Assembly: GCF_001458215.1 (NCBI RefSeq)
Contig: NZ_CYTW01000008.1
Span: 1 to 50,321 of the forward strand
Length of the DNA stretch: 50,321 nucleotides
Source of the DNA: Shimia thalassica
GTDB taxonomy: Bacteria; Pseudomonadota; Alphaproteobacteria; Rhodobacterales; Rhodobacteraceae
Direction: 5' to 3'
Position 1 is the stretch's first letter, and every line of letters begins with the position of its first letter. The notes beneath the pieces are model-generated. The model had not been told where the DNA came from. It did not search any database and was given only the letters and a program-made list of their open reading frames with translations. Shown in pieces: positions 16,685 to 25,235 of the stretch. Made by a program: the position numbers and the translations under genes.

Positions 16685-17763
16685 GGTGTCACGACGATGT
16701 TGCCGGTGTGTTCTTTGGCAATGAACGCAGCTTGCGCCTCTCGCAGTTGAACCAGTGGGTAGCTCGCAGCCAAGGCGGGTTTGATCTCGCCGTTTTCGAT
16801 ATAGCGGACGAGGTTTGGCATGACCTCGGGCGTGATCACGGTCGAGCCCGTGAAGGTCAGGTCGCGCAAATAGAAGGTGCGCAGGTCCAGCTCAACCATC
16901 GGTCCGGCGATTGCGCCCGAGCAGGTGTAGCGGCCGCCGCGTTCAAGAACGTCGATCAGGGTTGGCCAGTACGGGCCGCCGACAATGTCCGCAACAACGG
17001 TGATTTTTTCATCGCCCAACGTTGCGCGCAGGTTCTCAGACGCGCGGGGCAAAATCATATCGGGGCCTAGCTGAAGCACCTCGGTGTGCTTTGCCTCGGA
17101 GGCCATCGCGATCACGCGTGCGCCGCGCCGTTTGGCCAATTGCACCAGAGCACCACCAACACCCCCCGAAGCACCGGGGACCAGAACGGTATCCGCCGAT
17201 GTCACCTGCGCGCGGGTCAGCATACCCTCAGCAGTGGAGTATGAGCACGAAAAGGTGGCGAGTTCGGCATCGGACAGCTCTGATGTGATGGCAAGCGCGC
17301 TTGCCGCAAGCGTCGTGGTGTATTCGGCAAAGCCACCATCACGCTCGGACCCGAAATAGCCCGTTTTGTTCATGTCAGTCGAGGCGTCCACATCGCGCAG
17401 CCAACCGTCTGTGATCACCCGTTCGCCGATGCGCGCCGCGTTAACGCCTTCACCAACAGCCACGATCTCACCACAGACATCGGCCCCTTGGATGCGCGGA
17501 AATGTGATCGGTGCACCGCCCCAAGTGGGGTCATCCTCGCCCACGTCCTCAAACGCGCCACCCGTTGTGGCGTCGGTCACGGTCTTGGAATACCAGCCCG
17601 AGCGCGTGTTCACGTCTGTGTTGTTCAACCCGCAAGCGCCGACGCGGATCAAGACCTCTCCGGCGGCGGGTTCAGGACATGGCCAATCCTCATGCAGCAC
17701 CATTTGATCGAGGTCGCCGTGGCCCATCGTGACCATGGCGCGCATTGTTTTAGGCAGGGTCAT
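16681..17763 (-). CDS. MDR-family NAD(P)H oxidoreductase (quinone oxidoreductase-like)
   Basis: The 360-residue protein belongs to the medium-chain dehydrogenase/reductase superfamily, with a GroES-like N-terminal domain and a Rossmann domain with VPGASGGVGGALVQLAK near residue 195. The position of the catalytic zinc cysteine is replaced (GACGLNNTD), and no structural zinc cysteine cluster is seen, so it should be a zinc-free reductase of the quinone-oxidoreductase or enoyl-reductase type. It could reduce an unsaturated intermediate made by the neighbouring enolase-superfamily enzymes. Its ends overlap the neighbours by four bases. Confidence 0.82.
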   Translation of the reverse strand: MTLPKTMRAMVTMGHGDLDQMVLHEDWPCPEPAAGEVLIRVGACGLNNTDVNTRSGWYSKTVTDATTGGAFEDVGEDDPTWGGAPITFPRIQGADVCGEIVAVGEGVNAARIGERVITDGWLRDVDASTDMNKTGYFGSERDGGFAEYTTTLAASALAITSELSDAELATFSCSYSTAEGMLTRAQVTSADTVLVPGASGGVGGALVQLAKRRGARVIAMASEAKHTEVLQLGPDMILPRASENLRATLGDEKITVVADIVGGPYWPTLIDVLERGGRYTCSGAIAGPMVELDLRTFYLRDLTFTGSTVITPEVMPNLVRYIENGEIKPALAASYPLVQLREAQAAFIAKEHTGNIVVTP

Positions 17764-20210
17764 GGCGCGTCCATTCGAGCTTTCAGGCTGTCAGGGTCAT
17801 AGGCAGGAGCGCCCAAGACCCGCGCGGCCCTAGGTTCTCCGTGAATGACCACTGACAACGCGGTGTCGGGAACGGCGGCTTCGGGTTTGATATACGCGAA
17901 GGCCAGAATTTTGCCGACAGTCGGCCCGTAAGCTACAGATGCGGTTGACCCGACAACTTTGCCGTCTTGCATCACAGCTTCGCCGCCATGTCCATCTGCC
18001 TTGCCGTCGGGTTCAATTTCAAGATAGGCGCAAACCCATTTCAGATCGGTGTTCAATGTCTTGTCACGACCCAAGTAGTCTTTGTCCGTGCGGGCAAAGC
18101 GCAGCACATCCGCCTCAGCGAGCGTCACTTCATTGGTCAGCTCTCCTGCGCCCTTAAAGCCTTTTTCCATCCGCATGACGTTCATCGCGAAGGAGCCGTA
18201 GTCCGCGATCCCGTGCGCTTCTCCCGCTGCCCACAATGCGGTGTAGACGTCGAGACAAGCGGTATGTGGCATGTGAAATTCCCAGCCCAACTCACCCGCA
18301 TAGGACATGCGGAAGGCCCAGATGCCGTGGCCCGCGACAGTGATTTGCTGCGCAGACAGCCACCGGAACCCCGCGTTTGACAAATCGGCATCCGTGCAAG
18401 CGGCCAGAACATCCCGTGCCTTAGGGCCATTGAGCGACAAGGCGGACCAGTCAGATGACAACGGGGTGATCGTCACGTCTTCCGCGTCGCGCTGTTGTGC
18501 CAAATGGTCGAGCAATCGTTGTTCAAAGAACGCAGCACACACCAGATAGAATTGGTCATCAGCCATGCGTACAATCGTTGTTTCCAACTCGATCCGTCCA
18601 GCCCGATTGAGCATGTGCGTCAGCGTAATGGATCCTACTTTTTGCGGCATACGGTTCGCTGTGAGACGGTCCAGCAAGGCATAGGCATCGGGGCCTTCGA
18701 CCAGCACTTTGGTGAACGCGGTCACATCCATGATGCCGACGTTGTCGCGCACCGCTTTCACCTCAGCCGCGACCATGCCGTCTACAGGGGTGCGGTTGAA
18801 CGAATAGTGATCTTCCTGCGCGATCCCTTTGGCAAAGAAACGCGGGCGCTCGAATCCGTAGACTTCCTCGTGCACAGCCCCCTTGGATTTCAGCAAATCG
18901 TGCAGTGGCGATGGCTTGATTGGCCGCCCAGCCAAACGGTTGAAATGCGGAAACGGAATCTCGTGGCGCAGGCAGTAGTCTTCTTCGGCCTTCACCACCT
19001 GCCATTCCTTCGTGGCGTAGCTGCCAAAGCGGCGCGGGTCATAGTCGCGCATCGAGATATCAGCTGCACCATGCACCATCCACCGCGCCAATTCCCGCGT
19101 CAGGCCTGGCCCCCAGCCGATGCCGATCTGCGTGCCACAACAGCACCAGTAGTTGCGTACGCCCGGAGCGGGGCCAATCAACGGGTTGCCGTCAGGTGGG
19201 TGGCTGATCGCGCCGTGGACTTCGCGTTGAATGCCAAGTTCCGCAAAGATCGGCATGCGGTTCAGGCTTTCCTCAAGATAAGGCATAATGCGGTCATAAT
19301 CGGCATCAAACAGCCAGTTTTCATAATCCCAAGGGCAGTGGTCGTGCCAGACGGAGTTCGGGTTTTCCTTCTCGTAGATCCCGATCAGCCCACGCTTTTG
19401 CTCCATCCGGATGTAGCCAGACACCTTTTTGTCGTCGCGAATGACAGGCAGTTCCGTCTCAAGCGCCTCAAACTCTGGTACCGGTTCGGTGACAAAATAA
19501 TGGTGCGTCATCGACGTCATCGGCAGTTGCAGTCCAGACCATTCACCCATTTGCCGCGCATAAGTGCCGCCTGCATTGACCACGTGTTCGCAAGTGATCG
19601 TGCCCTTGTCCGTCTCGACCTGCCATTCGCCGGATGGCAGCTGCGCGATATTCGTCGCACGGCATTGGCGGATGATTTTCACACCCTTTTGACGCGCACC
19701 TGTTGCCATCGACATCGTCACATTGGTGGGGTCAACGTGCCCATCGTCTGGCGTGTGCAGCGCAGCCAGAACCCCGTCAAGGTTATAGAACGGATGCAGT
19801 TCAGCCACCTTTTCAGGCCCGACCAATGCGATGTTGAAGCCAAGCGAGCGACCCACAGACAGAGTGTGGCGCAGCCAGTCCATCTCGTCCTCGGTGTAGG
19901 CCAGTCTGAACGACCCGCAGCCGTGCCATGTGACGGGTTGGCCTGTCTCTGCCTCAAGCCCGCCAGAATAGAGGCCGATGTTGTAGTCGACGCATTTGCC
20001 CAAACCAAAGCTGGACGTGGAATGTGTAATCTGTCCCGCTGCGTGCCATGTGCTGCCCGATGTAAGCTCGGCTTTTTCGAGTAGAACAGTATCATCGCCC
20101 CAGCCCTCATGGCCAAGATGGTACGCAAGTCCGACACCCATGACACCGCCCCCAACGATGACAACGCGTGCGGTGGTTGGGAATTCAGTGGCCACGGGAA
20201 ACATCTCCAT
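17760..20210 (-). CDS. FAD-dependent dimethylglycine/sarcosine dehydrogenase-type demethylase with GcvT domain
   Basis: The 816-residue protein has an N-terminal FAD domain (VVIVGGGVMGVGLAYHLG) followed by GSTWHAAGQ, where the histidine is the usual site of covalent FAD attachment in dimethylglycine and sarcosine dehydrogenases. The second half is a GcvT-like tetrahydrofolate domain (about 440-810). The family oxidises N-methyl groups and passes the one-carbon unit to tetrahydrofolate. It opens the leftward six-gene operon. The start at 20210 and an alternative ATG at 20204 are both possible; neither has a strong ribosome site. The substrate could be dimethylglycine, sarcosine or an N-methyl imino acid. 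Confidence 0.87.
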   Translation of the reverse strand: MEMFPVATEFPTTARVVIVGGGVMGVGLAYHLGHEGWGDDTVLLEKAELTSGSTWHAAGQITHSTSSFGLGKCVDYNIGLYSGGLEAETGQPVTWHGCGSFRLAYTEDEMDWLRHTLSVGRSLGFNIALVGPEKVAELHPFYNLDGVLAALHTPDDGHVDPTNVTMSMATGARQKGVKIIRQCRATNIAQLPSGEWQVETDKGTITCEHVVNAGGTYARQMGEWSGLQLPMTSMTHHYFVTEPVPEFEALETELPVIRDDKKVSGYIRMEQKRGLIGIYEKENPNSVWHDHCPWDYENWLFDADYDRIMPYLEESLNRMPIFAELGIQREVHGAISHPPDGNPLIGPAPGVRNYWCCCGTQIGIGWGPGLTRELARWMVHGAADISMRDYDPRRFGSYATKEWQVVKAEEDYCLRHEIPFPHFNRLAGRPIKPSPLHDLLKSKGAVHEEVYGFERPRFFAKGIAQEDHYSFNRTPVDGMVAAEVKAVRDNVGIMDVTAFTKVLVEGPDAYALLDRLTANRMPQKVGSITLTHMLNRAGRIELETTIVRMADDQFYLVCAAFFEQRLLDHLAQQRDAEDVTITPLSSDWSALSLNGPKARDVLAACTDADLSNAGFRWLSAQQITVAGHGIWAFRMSYAGELGWEFHMPHTACLDVYTALWAAGEAHGIADYGSFAMNVMRMEKGFKGAGELTNEVTLAEADVLRFARTDKDYLGRDKTLNTDLKWVCAYLEIEPDGKADGHGGEAVMQDGKVVGSTASVAYGPTVGKILAFAYIKPEAAVPDTALSVVIHGEPRAARVLGAPAYDPDSLKARMDAP

Positions 20211-20234
20211 ATGAGTCGTATTTTCTGTAGACAG

Positions 20235-20262
20235 GCTATGCGGACAAAAGTACCATCGTCAA
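20235..20262 (-). promoter_or_regulatory. candidate promoter of the leftward demethylase-enolase operon
   Basis: On the minus strand TTGACG (20262-20257) and CATAGC (20240-20235) are spaced by 16 bases, giving a start about 15 bases before the ATG at 20210. The gap between the divergent genes is only 54 bp (20211-20264 with the chosen starts). Both promoters must therefore overlap or lie within the regulator's 5' end, which would allow the RpiR protein to control both directions. Sequence prediction only. Confidence 0.3.
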
Positions 20263-20264
20263 TC

Positions 20265-21152
20265 ATGAATGGGACAAATGTATCAAATACGATTCTGGAC
20301 CGCCTCGCGGGCGAGTTGTCGGAGCTAACTCCAGAGGCGCGTAAGGCCGCGACTTACGTGTTGGAAAACCCGCGTGACGTGGGGGTGTCGACTGTGCGCG
20401 AAATTGCGCAAGCCGCGAATGTAAAGCCCAACACCGTAGTTCGAATGGCGCGACAAGTGGGGTTTGAAGGCTACGAAGATTTCCGCGAACCGTTTCGGGA
20501 CGCCATTCGCAACGGTGCCGCAGATTTCCCTGACCGCGCGCGGTGGTTGCAAGATATCTCAAAATCGGGCGATCTTGGCGGCCTTTACGCCGATATGGTG
20601 CGCGATGTGATGACCAACATCGAGGAGACTTTCGCAGGCATTTCAACTGAAGACATGAAGGTTGCGGCTGAGGCGATTTGGGACGCACGACGTGTTTTCA
20701 CCTTGGGGGTTGGGGTCAACAATTCAGTCGCACGCAATTTCACCTATTTGGCCTCGACGGGTATGACCGAATTTCACGCGATACCGCGCCCAGGGTCCAC
20801 GCCAGTCGATGATCTCGCTTGGGCCGATGGCAACGACATGCTGATTGCAGTCACCTGCAAGCCTTATCGGTCCGAAGTCGTCGAGGCCGTCGAAATCGCG
20901 CAAGAGCAAGGTATGACTATCGTGGCCCTGTCGGACAGCCCTGCCAGCCCGATCATCCGAATGGCGGACCATGGCTTTGTCGTCTCCGTCGAAACCCCAC
21001 AGTTTTTTCCATCGTCGGTGAGCATCATCGCTTTGTTAGAAACGCTTTTGTCGTTCGTGATTGCCGTGGCCAGCGACGAAATCCCTGAGCGGGTTGAGAC
21101 CTTCCACAAACGCCGCCACCAACTGGGCCTTTATCACCAAGAGGACACATGA
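20265..21152 (+). CDS. MurR/RpiR family transcriptional regulator (HTH + SIS)
   Basis: The protein of about 295 residues has an N-terminal RpiR helix-turn-helix (STVREIAQAANVKPNTVVRMARQVGFEGYEDFR) and a C-terminal SIS domain (about 130-270, starting VFTLGVGVNNSVARNF). SIS domains normally bind phosphosugars, but RpiR-type regulators also occur in betaine and amino acid pathways. It leads the rightward operon, overlaps the Rieske gene by four bases and is divergent from the demethylase operon, so it probably controls both. Starts at 20265, 20238 and 20211 are possible; 20265 leaves room for promoters. Confidence 0.88.
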   Translation: MNGTNVSNTILDRLAGELSELTPEARKAATYVLENPRDVGVSTVREIAQAANVKPNTVVRMARQVGFEGYEDFREPFRDAIRNGAADFPDRARWLQDISKSGDLGGLYADMVRDVMTNIEETFAGISTEDMKVAAEAIWDARRVFTLGVGVNNSVARNFTYLASTGMTEFHAIPRPGSTPVDDLAWADGNDMLIAVTCKPYRSEVVEAVEIAQEQGMTIVALSDSPASPIIRMADHGFVVSVETPQFFPSSVSIIALLETLLSFVIAVASDEIPERVETFHKRRHQLGLYHQEDT

Positions 21153-22228
21153 CCGATCCAATCAGATCATTGGCCGCGCGATACTACACGGACCCTCAGG
21201 TGTTTGAGGTCGAGAGCGCGGGCCTTCTTGCGAAGACGTGGCAATTTGGGTGCCATGCATCAGAACTGGCAAAAACAGGCGACTACGCCACGTTTGAAAT
21301 CGCGGGCGAAAGCCTGTTTGCGATCCGTGGGCGTGACGACAAAATCCGTGTGTTCTATAACGTCTGCCAACATCGCGCGCACCAACTGGTCAGCGGCACG
21401 GGCACAACCCGCGTCGTCGTCTGCCCCTATCACGCTTGGACGTACGAACTGACAGGGGAATTGCGTGCAGGGCCGAATATCAATGCCGTTGAAGGCTTTG
21501 ATAAATCCGGCATTTGTCTGACGGAAGTGCGTGCGGAAGAATTTGTGGGGTTCGTCTTTGTGAACCTCGACCCAGATGCTGCCCCCATGGAGGAATGGTT
21601 CCCGAACGCACGCGCTGAGTTGGAAGAATGGGTGCCCAATTGGGCTGGACTCAAACCACTGGAATGGGTCGACATCCCGGAGAATTGCAACTGGAAAGTC
21701 TCGGTCGAAAACTATTCGGAATGCTATCACTGTTCGCTCAACCATCCGACCTTTGCCAACGGCGTGGTCAAGCCCGAAACCTATGACATCCAGCCGCAAG
21801 GCAAGTGCTTGCGTCACACAACCGAATGTCAAAGCCTTGAGGATATGACCTATGATGTCCATTCAGGCTTTGCGCATCAATATGAATACTCAAGCTGGTT
21901 CCTCTGGCCGATGTTCTCGTTTCAAGTCTACCCCGGCAATGTGCTGAACACCTATCATTGGCGTGCCATTGACGCCTATCATGTGGTGGTGTGGCGCGGG
22001 TGGTATTCCGTCGGTGGTGTAGAGGACGAAAAGGTGCGCTCGCTTGCGGTGCAAGACCGTGAAACGACAGTGGAAGAAGACATTCATCTGGTTGAGGCAG
22101 TGCAACGCGGCCTTGGGTCACGCGGTTACAAACCCGGACCCCTAGTCGTTGATCCCAAAGGCGGCGTGAATTCAGAACACCCTGTTATGCACCTGCAACG
22201 TTGGATGAGAGACGCAATTGATGGCTGA
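21149..22228 (+). CDS. Rieske-type oxygenase alpha subunit (GbcA-like)
   Basis: The 359-residue oxygenase has a Rieske centre at Cys73-x-His75 and Cys92-x2-His95 and a mononuclear iron site in ENYSECYHCSLNH (His194, His199), with an acidic ligand in the late EEDIHLVE segment. Glu191 occupies the bridging position, as in the other Rieske protein of this window and in carnitine or glycine-betaine oxygenases. It should hydroxylate an N-methyl or N-adjacent carbon. It is coupled to rpiR upstream and to the next gene by an eight-base overlap. No reductase partner is encoded nearby. Confidence 0.88.
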   Translation: MTDPIRSLAARYYTDPQVFEVESAGLLAKTWQFGCHASELAKTGDYATFEIAGESLFAIRGRDDKIRVFYNVCQHRAHQLVSGTGTTRVVVCPYHAWTYELTGELRAGPNINAVEGFDKSGICLTEVRAEEFVGFVFVNLDPDAAPMEEWFPNARAELEEWVPNWAGLKPLEWVDIPENCNWKVSVENYSECYHCSLNHPTFANGVVKPETYDIQPQGKCLRHTTECQSLEDMTYDVHSGFAHQYEYSSWFLWPMFSFQVYPGNVLNTYHWRAIDAYHVVVWRGWYSVGGVEDEKVRSLAVQDRETTVEEDIHLVEAVQRGLGSRGYKPGPLVVDPKGGVNSEHPVMHLQRWMRDAIDG

Positions 22229-23054
22229 CTTCGCAATGCCTGAAAAATGGACAGCAGATCAAAAGCTGTTCCCACACCAAGTCGGATTTACCTGCCCACC
22301 GTTTGATTACGACGCGGCCCCGTCCGACTTCCTGCGCATGTCGCCGGAAAGCGTCGGTGTGCATGGCTGGATGCTGCATGTGCCGGATTACGTGCACGGG
22401 TTGGATCAGCGCAAAAAGAACTTCGGGATGATGGAGGATTTTGTGCACTGCATGTCGCGCAACGGCGTCGATGTCTGTGGGCAAGTCGGGTCCAATTGGG
22501 TCCATGCTAGTGGGCTGGGTGTTGAAGGCATACGCCAGCATTGCGCCGATCTGTCCGAGAAATACGAGACCCGTTTTCATATGGCGGGATATGCCATGGT
22601 TGAAGCCTTGCGCTACCTAGGCGTGGAAAAGGTTGCGTTAAACGGGGCCTATCATTGGCCTGCGTGGTGGCAGGGCACCGCTGGGTTCCTGCGCGAGGCG
22701 GGGTTTGACGTGCTTTGGGCCGGCAATTTCGTCGATCAGGGCTGGTTTCCCGATCAAGAGGCCGTGAACGCCAAACGCTGGATTTTCGACGGCGATCTGT
22801 TTGATCGCAGCTTTTCCTACGTGGCCGAACAGGCCCCCAATGCAGACGCTTATCTGATCAATGGTATGTGTAATTTCCGCTGTGGACCGAACGGCCTGCC
22901 GCAACGCCCTTTGCACCTTGCCCGCGATATGGAGGCCAAGTTGGGTAAGCCCGTCATTGGCCATGACACGGCGCTGTATTGGCGGATCATGAAAGATCTG
23001 GGCATCGCGCCAACCACGCCGCAAAGTATGTTGTTGGAGAGCCTGCATGCATAA
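22221..23054 (+). CDS. Asp/Glu racemase superfamily protein (maleate isomerase/arylmalonate decarboxylase-like)
   Basis: The 277-residue protein starts at ATG 22221 inside the end of the Rieske gene. It resembles the Asp/Glu racemase superfamily branch with maleate cis-trans isomerase and arylmalonate decarboxylase: one candidate catalytic cysteine in VDVCGQVGSNW, the second in LINGMCNFRC, and the C-terminal GKPVIGHDTALYWRIMKDLGI segment typical of the branch. It is rich in Trp and Tyr, which would suit a cationic ligand, though this is speculation. It may isomerise or decarboxylate a dicarboxylic intermediate. The exact reaction is not known. Confidence 0.7.
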   Translation: MADFAMPEKWTADQKLFPHQVGFTCPPFDYDAAPSDFLRMSPESVGVHGWMLHVPDYVHGLDQRKKNFGMMEDFVHCMSRNGVDVCGQVGSNWVHASGLGVEGIRQHCADLSEKYETRFHMAGYAMVEALRYLGVEKVALNGAYHWPAWWQGTAGFLREAGFDVLWAGNFVDQGWFPDQEAVNAKRWIFDGDLFDRSFSYVAEQAPNADAYLINGMCNFRCGPNGLPQRPLHLARDMEAKLGKPVIGHDTALYWRIMKDLGIAPTTPQSMLLESLHA

Positions 23055-23790
23055 GATCATCGCGCTTTGGGCCATCCCGCGATCCACCTCCACCGCGTTT
23101 GAATGGATGATGCGCCAGCGTGGCGATCTGGACTGTTTGCACGAACCTTTTGGCGAGGCGTGGTATCAGGGCGAAGATCCGTTCTGGCCGCGCTTTAAAG
23201 AGGATGAGAAAACCACCAAAGGCCTGAGCATCGAAAGCGTTTGGGACGATATTCAGAACCGCGCCGCGAAGGGTCCCGTCTTCCTCAAAGACTTCCCGCA
23301 CTACATCAACCACATGTGGACGCCGGAATTTCTGGGCCATTTCACCCATGCTTTCCTGATCCGCGATCCTGCCAAGACGATCTCAAGCATGTACAACAAA
23401 TGGCCCGATTTCGATGAGCTAGAGGTCGGCTTTCCCGAACAACGCGCGTTGTTCGACCTGCTGACAGCCTTGAACGGCACCCCGCCCCCTGTGATTGACA
23501 GTGACGATCTACTTGAGGACCCCGACAAAATGGTCGCGGCATTCTGCGATGCGGTTGGTATCCCGTTCATAAAAGACGCCATGTCTTGGAAACCGGGCGG
23601 CGACCCCTCTGCGCACAGCTGGTGGGACGGCGGGTCGTTTCACGCCAATCTCGCCCAATCAACAGGCCTGACGCCGCAGGTGCGCCGCTATGTCGAAGTG
23701 GCGGATGCCCCCGAACGGGTACGCCGTGTGCACCGCCGGATGAAGCCACATTACGATCACCTCTTTCAGCATCGGATCAAACCCAAATGA
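23047..23790 (+). CDS. sulfotransferase family protein
   Basis: The 247-residue protein begins MHKIIALWAIPRSTSTAFEW; the PRSTST loop (11-16) is the usual 5'-phosphosulfate binding loop of PAPS-dependent sulfotransferases, and the later LIRDPAKTISSMYNKW matches the 3'-phosphate binding segment (RDP...S). It should transfer sulfate from PAPS to a hydroxyl group of a small molecule in the cytoplasm. It is embedded in a catabolic operon with eight- and four-base overlaps to its neighbours, which is unusual. A choline-sulfatase-like gene lies in the same island. The acceptor is unknown. Confidence 0.8.
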   Translation: MHKIIALWAIPRSTSTAFEWMMRQRGDLDCLHEPFGEAWYQGEDPFWPRFKEDEKTTKGLSIESVWDDIQNRAAKGPVFLKDFPHYINHMWTPEFLGHFTHAFLIRDPAKTISSMYNKWPDFDELEVGFPEQRALFDLLTALNGTPPPVIDSDDLLEDPDKMVAAFCDAVGIPFIKDAMSWKPGGDPSAHSWWDGGSFHANLAQSTGLTPQVRRYVEVADAPERVRRVHRRMKPHYDHLFQHRIKPK

Positions 23791-25232
23791 AGACCTATTG
23801 GCAAAACTACATTGATGGCGCGTGGGTCGACGGCGGCGCGGGGCGGATCGATGTGATCAACCCCGGCACAGGCGAGAAGCTAGCGGAACAAGCTCTTGCT
23901 GATGCGGGTGACGTGGACCGTGCGGTTATGGCGGCACAGCGCGTGCATCAAGCTGGTGTATTGTCTGACCTGCGCCCCGTTGAACGCGGGCGCATAGTGC
24001 AAGCCATGGGGCGTTATCTGCTCGATCACATCGACGAACTTGCGCAGGTTCTGACATTGGAACAGGGCAAACCACTTTGGGAGGCGCGGATCGAAGTAGA
24101 AGGCGCTGCGCGGTATTTCGAATACTATGGCAATCAAGCGGAAACGGTCGAAGGCCGCTCCATCCCGCTTGGCAAAGACTATTTCGACTTCACGACCTAC
24201 GAGCCCTTTGGCGTCTCTGCCCAGATCATCCCATGGAACTACCCTGTTGAAATGATGGCGCGATCCCTGTCTGCGGCGCTGGCAACCGGCAACACCTGTG
24301 TCATCAAAACACCCGAACTGACGCCGCTGAGCAACGCGTGGTTCGCCAATGCGGCCGAGGCTGTGGGCTTGCCCAAAGGTGCGGTGAACATCCTGTGCGG
24401 TTTGGGCCATGACGCTGGTGCCGCGCTGTCGGCACACCCGCATGTAAACCAGATCGTCTTTACCGGATCGGTGCCAACAGGGATCGCCATTGCCACGGCC
24501 GCCGCCCAGAACGTCGTGCCTTGCGTGCTGGAACTTGGCGGCAAGTCCGCGGCCATCGTCCATGATGACGCCGACCTCGCGGCGTTTGAGAATGATGTAC
24601 GTTGGGGCATCTATTTCAACGCAGGTCAGGTTTGCTCTGCGATGAGCCGCGTGATTGTCCATGACAGCGTTCATGACGCGCTGGTGGACCGGATGGTCGG
24701 GGTTGCACAATCATTGACTGTGAAGCCGGGTGTCGAGCAGCCTGAATTCGGGCCGACAATGGGCGCGATGGTATCCGAAAGCCAGCGTGACCGTGCCGCC
24801 CAAATGGTGAGCGATGCACAGGCGCAAGGGGCCAATGTCGCAACGGGCGGGCGCAAGATGAACATCCCCGGAGCATTCCTTGAACCAACCATCCTAACGG
24901 ACATCACGCCTGAAATGACCATCGCCAACGACGAAGTATTCGGGCCTGTGCTCTCCGTTCTGAAATTTTCAACCGACGACGAGGCCATCAAGATCGCCAA
25001 TGGGACGCCCTATGGATTGGTTGGGGGCGTTTTCACGAGTAACCTTGATCGGGCAACGCGGGCCGCACAACAATTGCGCGCGGGACAGGTCTTTGTAAAT
25101 GAATGGTACGCAGGCGGGGTTGAGACGCCATTTGGTGGCTACGGTAAATCGGGCTACGGGCGCGAAAAGGGCCGCGAGGCTTTGTGGAATTACGTACAGA
25201 CGAAGAACGTCGCGATAAGACTGAAGGGATAA
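23787..25232 (+). CDS. aldehyde dehydrogenase, betaine-aldehyde dehydrogenase-like
   Basis: The 481-residue aldehyde dehydrogenase starts at ATG 23787, overlapping the sulfotransferase stop as ATGA; a longer open frame upstream is inside that gene. It has PWNYP (149-153), the base Glu249 in LELGGK, the nucleophile Cys283 in FNAGQVC and the C-terminal FVNEWYAGG..PFGGYGKSGYGREKG pattern common to BetB-like and 4-trimethylaminobutyraldehyde-like enzymes. It probably oxidises an aldehyde released by the Rieske or demethylase steps. It is clearly different from the aldehyde dehydrogenase at 5090-6508. Confidence 0.87.
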   Translation: MKTYWQNYIDGAWVDGGAGRIDVINPGTGEKLAEQALADAGDVDRAVMAAQRVHQAGVLSDLRPVERGRIVQAMGRYLLDHIDELAQVLTLEQGKPLWEARIEVEGAARYFEYYGNQAETVEGRSIPLGKDYFDFTTYEPFGVSAQIIPWNYPVEMMARSLSAALATGNTCVIKTPELTPLSNAWFANAAEAVGLPKGAVNILCGLGHDAGAALSAHPHVNQIVFTGSVPTGIAIATAAAQNVVPCVLELGGKSAAIVHDDADLAAFENDVRWGIYFNAGQVCSAMSRVIVHDSVHDALVDRMVGVAQSLTVKPGVEQPEFGPTMGAMVSESQRDRAAQMVSDAQAQGANVATGGRKMNIPGAFLEPTILTDITPEMTIANDEVFGPVLSVLKFSTDDEAIKIANGTPYGLVGGVFTSNLDRATRAAQQLRAGQVFVNEWYAGGVETPFGGYGKSGYGREKGREALWNYVQTKNVAIRLKG

Positions 25233-25235
25233 GAC

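Noticed and set aside
18495..20084. 529-codon plus-strand open frame
   Set aside because: It is antisense to the well-supported FAD/GcvT demethylase gene and looks like a codon-bias shadow, with no recognisable domain.
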